Source: an uncultured Bacilli bacterium
GTDB taxonomy: Bacteria > Bacillota_I > Bacilli_A > RF39 > UBA660
Length of the DNA: 37,813 nucleotides
Reading direction: 5' to 3'
NCBI GenBank assembly: GCA_934098735.1
Contig: CAKOOS010000011.1
Coordinates: 1 to 37,813 of the forward strand
Notes under the pieces: generated by a model
Database searches by the model: none
What the model was told of the DNA's origin: nothing
The model's input: the letters and a program-made list of their open reading frames with translations, nothing else
Made by a program: the position numbers and the translations under genes
Shown: positions 26,093-33,272 of the stretch, piece after piece
How positions within the stretch are numbered: the first letter of the stretch is position 1
Layout of the letters: the number at the start of each line of letters is the position of its first letter

Positions 26093-28299
26093 TATTTAGA
26101 AAGCTTTTCTTCTAGAAACTCACTCAAGGCTTTATTTCCTTCTTCCGTTAAGTGAATTTCATCAGTCATTAGATATTCTTTATGTTTTTCTGTTTCTTCA
26201 GAAAAATTTAATATTTCCACATTTTCTTTTTTCTCTAACTCTTCAATAGGTTTATTTATAAATAAAATATAAACTTTTTTATCACTACATAATTTGATTA
26301 AATCCATATAATCTTTTGTACTCATTTTCATGCTATTATCTAGTGCTAATACTATTTTATTCGTTAAACTTTTTTCATCAATAGCTTTAGTTATTTTTTC
26401 TTTTAGTTTTTTAAAAGTATAGTCTTTATCTACAAAGAAATTATCATCTTGAAAATTTTCATGTATTATATCAAAAGCATAAAACAAAACATCATTTCCA
26501 TAAAAACTAATTTTATTTTTTAATTCTTCTTCATGTGCTTTAATCATAGTTTCTTTTTTAGTTTTATAAATTTCTTGATAAGTACTATAAATAGCCTTAT
26601 AAATAGCTTCTGTATATACTTTTCTTCCTGTTTCTGGTAAGTGAATGCCATCTGCATAGAAGTATTCTGGATGATCTTTAGAAATTTGATACCAATCAAT
26701 TATATGAAGATTACTATATTCTTTAGCTAATTCTGTAAGATTTTCATTTACATTTACAAGGTTTGATGTATTTAGCCAAAATACTTCTCGATCTTCACAT
26801 AAATCCATAATACTTTTTTTACATGTTTTAGAACAATCACCATTAGTTCCAAGATGTATTACTACAGGATTACCTAACATATTATTGTTTTTTAATTCTT
26901 GAATAACTTCAATTCCTTTCCATGTTGATCTAGATACTTTGGCATCAAAATAACTTTTAGGAAATTGCTTTTGAATGTTTATTTTTGCTCCGAGCATAAC
27001 AGAGTCCCCGATAAAAACTACAGGTAAATTACTAACAATTTCTGTTAGTTTTTCATCAGTTATTTCTGCTTCACTAAGTAGTTTTGTCCAATCTTCTTCT
27101 TGTTTTTTTAGTTCTTGCTCATATTCTTCTTGTTTAACTAAAATAGTCTTTTCATTTTCTTTCAATTGTTCTTTTAACTTTTGCATTTCTGCAGCATGAT
27201 CTTTAGTTATAATAAATTGATATATACCATAAGAGACTACTAAAATCAAAATTACTTTAATAATTCTAACAAAAATATTTTTTTTCTTTTTAAATAAACA
27301 AATATGAATTAAATATGCTATTAATAAAGTTATGACAAATATTAAAATAAGTTTTAAATAATAATTTATGGTAATATATTGAAAAATAAATATTACAGGA
27401 TATTGAACTAAATAAAATTCATAACACAAACTTGTAATAGATTTAATAAGTTTATCTTTAGAATCAAGCTTGTCTGTATTTTGAACGCTATAATCAATAA
27501 GTCGGCATGATATTAAACTTACAATTACCATAGATATAGCATGTATACTAGAACTAGCATCTCCGATAACAAATAAAGCTATTAAAAGTAAACTATAGAA
27601 ATATATAAATTTTTGACAATTGTTTTCATCCTTTATTTTAAAAGGAATAAAAGCTTTGAAATAGTGATGAACAAAAGCTATAAAAACACCAAATATGTAG
27701 GAGAAGGCTCTTGTAAAAGTATTGTAATATGAAAACATCATACTATCTTTACTAATTACACAAAAGGCTATTGCACTTGCTAATCCTAAAATAAATGTAA
27801 TAATGCAAGGTATAATTTTATTTACTTTTTCTCCAATTTTACGTAGTAATATAAATATAAAAGGAAATATTAAATCTAATTGTAATAAAATTGAAATGTA
27901 CCACAAATGCATAAATGGTGAATCTATATGTCTTGCAAAATAATCTAAATTTGCACTAATTTGCCAAAAATTATTATAACCAAGTAACACAGATGTAGTT
28001 TCAGGTTTTAGGTTTAATAAAAAGATATTTTGAAAAAATGATAAAACTGCTATCGATATAAATACTGTTGTTATTAAAGGGACATATAGTTTTAATATTC
28101 TATTTTTAAAATATTCTTTAAAAGAAAATTTATCACTACTTAAAGCTTTAATACATGTTAAGTAACCACTTAAAACAAAAAAAGTACAGACAGCTAGATA
28201 ACCGCCCTTTAAAATTCCTAAATGATATAAAAAAACTGAAATACATGCTAATAATCTAATTAAATTAATATCTTTGTAGTATTTTTTTGTATTTTCCAT
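26092..28299 (-). CDS. OatA-like membrane O-acyltransferase with tandem SGNH domains, the second degenerate
   Basis: The 735-aa protein has an acyltransferase-3 domain of about ten membrane helices (1-360, with INLIRLLACISVFLYHLG carrying the conserved His and GGYLAVCTFFVLSGYL). A coiled coil follows (about 370-410), then an SGNH hydrolase-like domain (about 424-575). The latter has block I GDS (431-433), GTNG (484-487) and DGIHL (Asp550, His553), as in OatA, which O-acetylates peptidoglycan. A second similar domain (about 595-733) follows: GND at 601-603 replaces GDS, LDNS at 653-656 replaces GTNG, but DEIHL (Asp713, His716) remains. The second unit looks like an inactive duplicate. Substrate (peptidoglycan or other glycan) is inferred. 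Confidence 0.88.
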   Translation of the reverse strand: MENTKKYYKDINLIRLLACISVFLYHLGILKGGYLAVCTFFVLSGYLTCIKALSSDKFSFKEYFKNRILKLYVPLITTVFISIAVLSFFQNIFLLNLKPETTSVLLGYNNFWQISANLDYFARHIDSPFMHLWYISILLQLDLIFPFIFILLRKIGEKVNKIIPCIITFILGLASAIAFCVISKDSMMFSYYNTFTRAFSYIFGVFIAFVHHYFKAFIPFKIKDENNCQKFIYFYSLLLIALFVIGDASSSIHAISMVIVSLISCRLIDYSVQNTDKLDSKDKLIKSITSLCYEFYLVQYPVIFIFQYITINYYLKLILIFVITLLIAYLIHICLFKKKKNIFVRIIKVILILVVSYGIYQFIITKDHAAEMQKLKEQLKENEKTILVKQEEYEQELKKQEEDWTKLLSEAEITDEKLTEIVSNLPVVFIGDSVMLGAKINIQKQFPKSYFDAKVSRSTWKGIEVIQELKNNNMLGNPVVIHLGTNGDCSKTCKKSIMDLCEDREVFWLNTSNLVNVNENLTELAKEYSNLHIIDWYQISKDHPEYFYADGIHLPETGRKVYTEAIYKAIYSTYQEIYKTKKETMIKAHEEELKNKISFYGNDVLFYAFDIIHENFQDDNFFVDKDYTFKKLKEKITKAIDEKSLTNKIVLALDNSMKMSTKDYMDLIKLCSDKKVYILFINKPIEELEKKENVEILNFSEETEKHKEYLMTDEIHLTEEGNKALSEFLEEKLSK

Positions 28300-28385
28300 A
28301 ACTGCACCTCATATTACTGTTTAATTATATCACTTGACCTATTATTCTCCTAGTAAAAATAAACTATTTTTTTTAAAAATCGTAA

Positions 28386-28412
28386 ACAAAAAGAATAAAT
28401 CTTATTATTCTT
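28386..28412 (-). terminator. Terminator after the collagen-like pseudogene
   Basis: On the minus strand AAGAATA and TATTCTT pair around a roughly 8-nt loop, followed by TTTTGTTT. It begins at the pseudogene's final stop. Confidence 0.65.
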
Positions 28413-28739
28413 AGGGTATTTTTAAAACTTCTAAATTATCACTTGTACTGTTGCTTGCTGTAAGAATTACATTATTCTCTCTTTTAATATTATTAGTTAT
28501 ATTATCATTTTCTTTTAAGCCAGCAAGAACCGAGTTTGAAACATTTTGAATTACAGCTTCCGTCCCACTTCAGTAGTTTCAGCAGAGTCCAATATTAATT
28601 GTTGTTGGTCCATTTTTTCCTTGAGGTCCCATCGGTTCTGGTTCACCTCGTGGCCCTGTAGGTCCTTCAATATAGCAATATCTAATGTTTTTGTAGCTTC
28701 GATAGTTTCTTTTTTATTTTTCACATTTATAATTATCAA
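28411..28739 (-). pseudogene. Broken collagen-like surface protein (relative of the gene at 19534)
   Basis: An initial TTG, where the intact copy has ATG, follows GGAGG at 6-nt spacing. The first about 15 codons parallel the intact gene's start (KNKKETIEATKTL), then a one-base frameshift leads into RYCYIEGPTGPRGEP and MGPQGKNGPTTINIG, directly comparable to RFCYIQGPTGPKGEKG in the intact protein. A second frameshift with TGA stops lies about 28560-28585. The frame then resumes (GTEAVIQNVSNSVLAGL... NVILTASNSTSDNLEVLKIP) to TAA at 28411. Most of the collagen region is deleted. The open frame that looks intact (28551-28739) is an artefact of these shifts. Confidence 0.85.
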
Positions 28740-28920
28740 TCTTTTCCTCCTATTTAATTTTATGTTACTAAATAAAAACCGGTAATTAAATTAAAAGAGT
28801 TACTGTGCTTATGTCTTTATGATACACTTAACTATTTACAGCAATAAATTATATTTTTATAGCAACGAAATATTTTTAGTATAACAATTTAAACTTATTT
28901 AGTAACTTAGTAAAAAAAAT

Positions 28921-29406
28921 TTATTGTAATTTTTTTATATCTGTATGCATTCTATGATGATATCCTTTTTTATTATAAAAATTAATAGCGTTTTCATTAT
29001 AGGCAAATACATCAACTAAAACATATTTACAATTGTTTAATTTAAAATACTCTTCTATTTTTTCCATTAAAGCTTGTCCTACACCATTGCTTCTTATTTT
29101 AGATGTAACTATTAATTCAGTAATTATTCCTCTTTTAGGACATTTATAATCTAGATAATCATTGGCACTATATGGAGGAATTGTTCCCATTATTAGTCCA
29201 ACTGTCTTGTCATTTTCAATTGCTAAATAACATATTCCATTATTTTTATTAATTTCTTCTAAATCAACCAATGCCATTTTTTCATGATAATCAGAATGGA
29301 CTTGATCCAATTCATCTTTATCAATAGTTACAATATACTCTTCAAGTTCTGTTAATAAATCTCTAACATCTTCAAGATATTTTTCTTCATATTCAATTAT
29401 TTTCAT
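28921..29406 (-). CDS. GNAT family N-acetyltransferase
   Basis: The 161-aa protein has the GNAT fold: N-terminal YEEKYLEDVRDLLTELEEYI, a beta4 strand with YLAIENDKTVGLIMG, motif A ITELIVTSKIRSNGVGQALM (about 94-113) with the acetyl-CoA loop R-S-N-G-V-G, and motif B NENAINFYNKKGY. Substrate cannot be told. It is 58 nt after the tandem ASCH gene on the same strand but has its own possible extended -10 (TGATATAAT about 29450-29458), so it may be transcribed separately. Confidence 0.9.
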   Translation of the reverse strand: MKIIEYEEKYLEDVRDLLTELEEYIVTIDKDELDQVHSDYHEKMALVDLEEINKNNGICYLAIENDKTVGLIMGTIPPYSANDYLDYKCPKRGIITELIVTSKIRSNGVGQALMEKIEEYFKLNNCKYVLVDVFAYNENAINFYNKKGYHHRMHTDIKKLQ

Positions 29407-29464
29407 AATTAGCCACCTATCTTATACTATCGCTTTTAATTATATATTATATCATTTATATCTT

Positions 29465-30163
29465 TCATTTAACAATCTCAAACTTAATGCCTAATATTTT
29501 GTATTTATTTTGTTCTTCGTTTGAATATATGTTATTGAAGATATTTATCAACTCTTCCTTGGTAACACTTTTATCTAATAATAATTCTATTTTATAATCA
29601 TTTATCAAATTTTCTATAGTTTCATAATTTAATAAGGCTACAACTCTTACCATTAATTTTTCTTTTGTATCTAAATTTTCAAACTCAATATAATCTCCTA
29701 TACAAATCAATTTTCTCTTTTCATCATTCAAACGTATTTCTATTCTCTTAGTTCCATTTTTAATATAATCAAAATTTTCATTATATAGACTCATATTAAC
29801 AATTTTAGGTTGAGGTTGATATTCAATGTGTATTGCATGAATACCATTTTTTTTGATTCCATCTTTATAACCTGTAAATCCATTAATAGAATCAATACCT
29901 TTATTAATATCATTTGTTGAAGATAAAGTAAACCTTGTTCCTTCCATTTCTAATAATTTCAAAGAATTTTCATACCAAACATTTTCTTTTACTAAGCATT
30001 TAATCTTTTCTGACCTATCATTTGCAAATTCTAAAATATCTCCCTTTTTGATGTCTTTATAATTTATTTTATTTTTATCCGTAGTTACCCTAATTTCTAT
30101 TTTTTTAGTACCAGCTTTAATTGCATCGAAAGCTCTATTATTTAAATTCAATTTATATTCCAC
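29465..30163 (-). CDS. Tandem ASCH-domain protein
   Basis: The 232-aa protein contains two ASCH (PUA-like) domains. The first (about 1-110) begins YKLNLNNRAFDAIKAGTKKI with EIRVTTDKNK; the second (about 122-231) begins NMSLYNENFDYIKNGTKRI with EIRLNDEKRK. Both carry the ASCH signature G-T-K-x-I-E-x-R followed by GDILEF / GDYIEF. ASCH domains bind RNA or nucleosides; some single-domain members are amidohydrolases of modified cytidine. It sits 7 nt after another ASCH gene and downstream of a class I synthetase-like gene, suggesting a joint role in RNA or nucleotide modification (inference). Confidence 0.85.
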   Translation of the reverse strand: MEYKLNLNNRAFDAIKAGTKKIEIRVTTDKNKINYKDIKKGDILEFANDRSEKIKCLVKENVWYENSLKLLEMEGTRFTLSSTNDINKGIDSINGFTGYKDGIKKNGIHAIHIEYQPQPKIVNMSLYNENFDYIKNGTKRIEIRLNDEKRKLICIGDYIEFENLDTKEKLMVRVVALLNYETIENLINDYKIELLLDKSVTKEELINIFNNIYSNEEQNKYKILGIKFEIVK

Positions 30164-30170
30164 TTTTTCA

Positions 30171-30578
30171 CTACCTTTTTATTTTTATTGACTGTTCTAG
30201 TTTTCTAGTTAACTCTGGATATCTATCGTCATATGCATAAGATTGAGGTGGTGTAAATCCGTACTCTTCCTTTAGTGTTTTTAATGGTATACTATTTTCT
30301 AATTCATAGATATCTTTTATCTTGTAAGCATATTTAGCTTTTTTCCCATTATTAAATTCTAAATTTCCATCACCTTTTGCCGTTATTTGATTAGGATATT
30401 CAATAATTTTTTCGATTTTTAACAAATATCTTAATTCACTTTTAGGAGAGGTTGTATAAACATATAGAGTATTAAACTCTCTTTTAGGTATATAATTTCT
30501 AAATTCATGATTCTTAATTTTATTAATTATTTTTCCTACTGCAGTTGTATTTATACTAACATATATTGCTTTACTCAT
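30171..30578 (-). CDS. ASCH/PUA-like domain protein
   Basis: The 135-aa protein begins AIYVSINTTAVGKIINKIKN and HEFRNYIPKREFNTLYVYTT, matching the predicted ASCH-like proteins of the type I-x-P-x-x-V-x-K-I-x-x-G-x-K-x-x-E-F-R-K. The rest (LLKIEKIIEYP, KDIYELENSIPLKTLKEEYGFTPPQSYAY) fits the PUA-like barrel end of that family. Its ATG overlaps the end of the synthetase-like gene by 8 nt, so it is translationally coupled. It is the second of three ASCH domains in this operon. Confidence 0.8.
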   Translation of the reverse strand: MSKAIYVSINTTAVGKIINKIKNHEFRNYIPKREFNTLYVYTTSPKSELRYLLKIEKIIEYPNQITAKGDGNLEFNNGKKAKYAYKIKDIYELENSIPLKTLKEEYGFTPPQSYAYDDRYPELTRKLEQSIKIKR

Positions 30579-31511
30579 ACTTATTAAACTCCTTTATAAA
30601 ATAGTAAATACTATAATGCCTAAATAACATATACGGATTATTTATCCATCCCATAATAATATTAAATAAAATATCCAATCCTTTCAAACCATACTTCTCT
30701 TTTAAAAATGTATAATTTATAAAAGCTTTTGGAATATCAGAATAAGCACCTTTCTTTACATACAATGATTTTGACATTTTAGCGCCTGACCAATCCAATA
30801 CTAGTGGTGCATAAAAAATCATAGACATATTGTAAACATTTACTCCTAAATATGAAGCTAATTTATACCTCATTTCTTCCTGGTAGAATCCCGCATAATC
30901 ACTTCCTGTAACTCTCAATATTTGATAATCATATTTATCACTATTATTAACAGTAGTATAATAAATACCTCTAATTAAATTTCTTAATGGTGAATTATAT
31001 TCAAATTTTGATGTATCTTTAATTATATCCGCTGTATATTCACCATGATTCGGACAATAGAAAATAATGTTATTATCTGTATATTTATTTTTAATACTAT
31101 TTTTATCAATTAATCCACATTTTGGACAAGACATTCTTATTCTTAGATTATTGTGCTTTGGATCAAGTCTTTTACAAATATAATCTTTATTTTTAATTAT
31201 TTCTTTTAAATTTTTTTGATATTTAATGCCATCAATAATAGTTTCTTCACCTGGTGCGTTTCTATAACCTCATACAAGATTATGACTTTTTTATTTGAAT
31301 CTACTGCAATTATTTTTTTCGCCAAACCAAATGATAATGCAATTGTTTCTAAAGTACCAAAATGAGGGCTTGAATTTGGTTGAGCACCAACACTTATTTT
31401 TATTATATTTTTTGTCAAATTCATTAATAAATATGGAATTATTTCCTTTTCAAACATATATGATGCCCCACCTAATGGGTTATAAACTACACCATCACAA
31501 TTTATATTCAT
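30571..31511 (-). pseudogene. Class I aminoacyl-tRNA-synthetase-like protein, interrupted by one frameshift
   Basis: Two open frames make one protein of about 313 aa. The 5' part (ATG 31511, AAGGTG upstream) has GAQPNSSPHFGTLETIALSF, a HIGH-type motif (P-H-F-G-T). The 3' part has a zinc ribbon (CPKCG... YCPNHGEY), RVTGSDYAGFYQEEM and a KMSKS motif in DWSGAKMSKSLYVKK. The overall layout recalls archaeal-type class I lysyl-tRNA synthetase, but it lacks the usual anticodon-binding C-terminus. The frame changes about 31261, where loss of one base turns a likely VI-D-NAPGEET into VIETHQV and a stop at 31206. Mutation, assembly error and programmed shift cannot be told apart; no slippery motif is obvious. 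Confidence 0.8.
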
Positions 31512-31532
31512 AATTACACCTTTTTCTTATTT

Positions 31533-31541
31533 ATTATATCA
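31533..31541 (-). promoter_or_regulatory. Extended -10 promoter of the synthetase-like/ASCH operon
   Basis: On the minus strand TGATATAAT (TG-n-TATAAT, an extended -10) lies 22 nt upstream of the ATG at 31511. No good -35 is visible, as expected for an extended -10. Confidence 0.6.
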
Positions 31542-31689
31542 TGGTTAAGATTTTTATTTCTGCAAGTTTTAAAATCTGTTCTTCTTTATTTATAAAGTAT
31601 CAGTTCCATTTTGCATACAATTATAACACAGGTGTATGTTATTTGGAACAGGTATATATTATTTTTAATAATTTTACATTTTATTTATC

Positions 31690-31726
31690 AAAAAGAAAAA
31701 TGTTATCACTTTTTTATGATAACATT
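31690..31726 (-). terminator. Strong terminator left of the cassette array
   Basis: AATGTTATCA (31699-31708) and TGATAACATT (31717-31726) form a perfect 10-bp stem; on the minus strand it is followed by TTTTCTTTTTG. It would stop transcripts leaving the cassette array. The remaining DNA from 31542 to 31790 shows no gene that I can support on either strand. Confidence 0.85.
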
Positions 31727-31789
31727 GCTTATTTTTTAAGTTTTATGGCTGTTTTTTTAATTTTTTTGCACACAAATTTTAATTATGTA

Positions 31790-32040
31790 CAAATTTTTAA
31801 AAGTTCAAAAAGCCTTTTAAGCCCTTATTTTATACTACTTTCCGCAACATTGTTTGTACTTCTTACCAGAACCACATGGCTTTTTGTATTGGAGATTTTG
31901 GCAGCTTTTTAGAGCACTTGGCTCGTTAATTCGGCACTTGGTTGCACTTGGGAGCACTCCGTAGCACTCGGCAAACCTAGCAGAACGTATCTAAAAACGT
32001 ATCTAAAATTTTCTATTTGTAAGTTTTTACAATTTTTAAG
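31790..32040 (-). repeat. Cassette-boundary block 1: SEC-C stub, CACTTGG repeats and 12-bp arm repeats
   Basis: Read on the minus strand, the end of a gene is preserved at 31835-31879: codons for PCGSGKKYKQCCGK then TAG, the C-terminal zinc motif of SecA and other SEC-C proteins. It has no start codon; an upstream stop limits the frame to about 50 codons. To its right are five irregular copies of GCACTTGG/GCACTCGG (about 31914-31972), then two head-to-tail copies of ACGTATCTAAAA (31985-31996, 31997-32008), a TTGTAA...TTACAA inverted pair (32017-32032) and TTTTTAAGTA touching the next gene's end. A partial terminator half lies left of the stub. The same order recurs at 35690-36070. Confidence 0.8.
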
Positions 32041-32046
32041 TATTAC

Positions 32047-32655
32047 TTATTTTGTTTTTATTTCTTCTTTTATTACCATATTAGGGACATAAATATCTTT
32101 ATATTTTTCTATAGATTCATTAACGTTTATATTATAATCTTGAATAGTAACCCTTTCATCATGAAAATTTTTTTCTTCTTCTTTTACTAAATATCCACCC
32201 AATGCTTCTATCGTTTTTGAACTTCCTATATTATCTTTTAAACAATCTAACATGATAATATCTAAACCATTTTTTTGACATTCGATTAATCCTAAATATA
32301 AATTTATTTTATTATAGCCTTTTCTTCTTTCAGTAGGACGAATACTATAACCTATATGCCCTCCAATATCTGCTAGCATTTTATTTAATGTTAATCTAAT
32401 ATGAATCATTCCTATAATTTTGTTATCATTTTCTCTGATCAAAAAAAATGTTTTTGATGGAACTGATTCTTCAGAAGGAATTATTTTTTCATCGTTTTCA
32501 ATTTTCTCAAGCCATCCATCATAATTATCGAGATAATGTTTTAATTTATTTGTGCCATCAGTATCTGATTTATTAACATTTAAAATCTCTTTTATATATT
32601 CTAATGCTTCATCTTTTCTTTCTAAAGATGGTTTTTCCAAATAAAATTTTTCCAT
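32047..32655 (-). CDS. GNAT family N-acetyltransferase (cassette gene 1)
   Basis: The 202-aa protein shows GNAT features: TFFLIRENDNKIIGMIHIRL (beta4), GHIGYSIRPTERRKGYNKI (motif A, R-R-K-G-Y), and ECQKNGLDIIMLDCLKDNIGSSKTIEALGG split across motif B. The C-terminal tail (about 170-202) is extra. It resembles the YdiR/small-molecule acetyltransferases often found on mobile elements. AGGAG lies 6 nt before the ATG. It stands alone between two boundary blocks, in the same orientation as the other cassette genes. Substrate unknown. Confidence 0.9.
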   Translation of the reverse strand: MEKFYLEKPSLERKDEALEYIKEILNVNKSDTDGTNKLKHYLDNYDGWLEKIENDEKIIPSEESVPSKTFFLIRENDNKIIGMIHIRLTLNKMLADIGGHIGYSIRPTERRKGYNKINLYLGLIECQKNGLDIIMLDCLKDNIGSSKTIEALGGYLVKEEEKNFHDERVTIQDYNINVNESIEKYKDIYVPNMVIKEEIKTK

Positions 32656-32674
32656 ATTATCAACTCCTATATAT

Positions 32675-32683
32675 ATTATACCA
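32675..32683 (-). promoter_or_regulatory. Extended -10 promoter of cassette gene 1
   Basis: TGGTATAAT (TG-n-TATAAT) on the minus strand, about 20 nt before the start codon at 32655. Confidence 0.6.
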
Positions 32684-32689
32684 TTATAT

Positions 32690-33143
32690 TTTATTTTAAA
32701 TTGTAATTATCTACATAAGAAGTGGAAAAACTTACAATTTATATACTTTTTAGATACGTTTTGTATTCAATTTGAATTAAAAGTTTGAATATATGTTTTA
32801 GCCTTATTTTATAAGGCTTTGCAAGATTTTTATCACGTATCTAAAACGTATCTAAGACAATTGTCACTCCAAAAATTATCTAAAATGTGGAATCATAGAA
32901 AAACCCGCATTTCCTTTATTTATGCGGGTTTGCAGGCTTATTTACCATGACATTGTTTATATTTCTTTCCACTGCCACAAGGCGAACCATTAAAACAACC
33001 AAGTAATTTTTTGCTTGAAAATTGGGCTTTCTTACTCAGAAGTTTTAATAACTTACTCGTAAATTGTAAAAAAGTTATGTCTAATTTTCTAACAATGCAG
33101 TTTAAACTTATCTAATAACTTATCTAATAACTTATCTAAAATA
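32690..33143 (-). repeat. Cassette-boundary block 2: SEC-C stub with arm repeats on both sides
   Basis: Left arm: an inverted pair TAAATTGTAA (32697-32706) / TTACAATTTA (32732-32741), one inverted repeat unit TTTTAGATACGT (32748-32759), then ACGTATCTAAA and ACGTATCTAAG in tandem (32835-32856) and ATTATCTAAAA (32875-32885). A terminator (32901-32931) follows, then the SEC-C stub PCGSGKKYKQCHGK-stop (32938-32982, here with the C-H-G variant, preceded by a different upstream peptide, GCFNGS). Right arm: CTTACTCGTAA and three tandem ACTTATCTAA(T/A)(A) units at 33106, 33118 and 33130, with 12-bp spacing. No gene is visible in the block. Confidence 0.8.
32901..32931 (-). terminator. Terminator attached to the SEC-C stub of block 2
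   Basis: AAACCCGCAT and ATGCGGGTTT make a perfect 10-bp stem, then TTCTATG on the minus strand. It lies just after the stub's stop codon. Confidence 0.85.
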
Positions 33144-33144
33144 A

Positions 33145-33267
33145 TTAGTTTTCTTCAGAATCAATTTCATCTAACATTTTTTCTTGACTTAATATAATAT
33201 TTTTCATTTCTTTAATCTTTTCTCTAATTTTATCTATATCTAACAAAATTTGTTTCTTATCATCCAT
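33145..33267 (-). CDS. Small coiled-coil protein (cassette gene 2b)
   Basis: A 40-aa product starting MDDKKQILLDIDKIREKI and ending in an acidic tail, MLDEIDSEEN, with heptad-like Ile/Leu/Met spacing throughout, so probably one coiled-coil helix. AGAAGGTGA lies 6 nt before the ATG and overlaps the stop codon of the upstream gene, so it is translationally coupled. A short helical partner for the alpha-CTD-like protein is plausible, because that protein also ends in a coiled coil. Confidence 0.65.
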   Translation of the reverse strand: MDDKKQILLDIDKIREKIKEMKNIILSQEKMLDEIDSEEN

Positions 33268-33272
33268 TCTTG

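Noticed and set aside
28551..28739. A 62-residue minus-strand protein.
   Set aside because: It is a frameshifted read-through of the collagen-like remnant; the collagen Gly-X-Y pattern appears only in the neighbouring frame.
31541..31912. A 123-codon plus-strand frame over the left end of the array.
   Set aside because: No SD, very Phe/Leu-rich translation of T-rich DNA, and it runs antisense through the SEC-C stub and a strong terminator.
31914..31975. CRISPR-like short repeats (CACTTGG units).
   Set aside because: Copies are only 7-8 bp, spaced irregularly at 11-19 bp, drift in sequence, and there are no cas genes. They recur as part of each cassette boundary.
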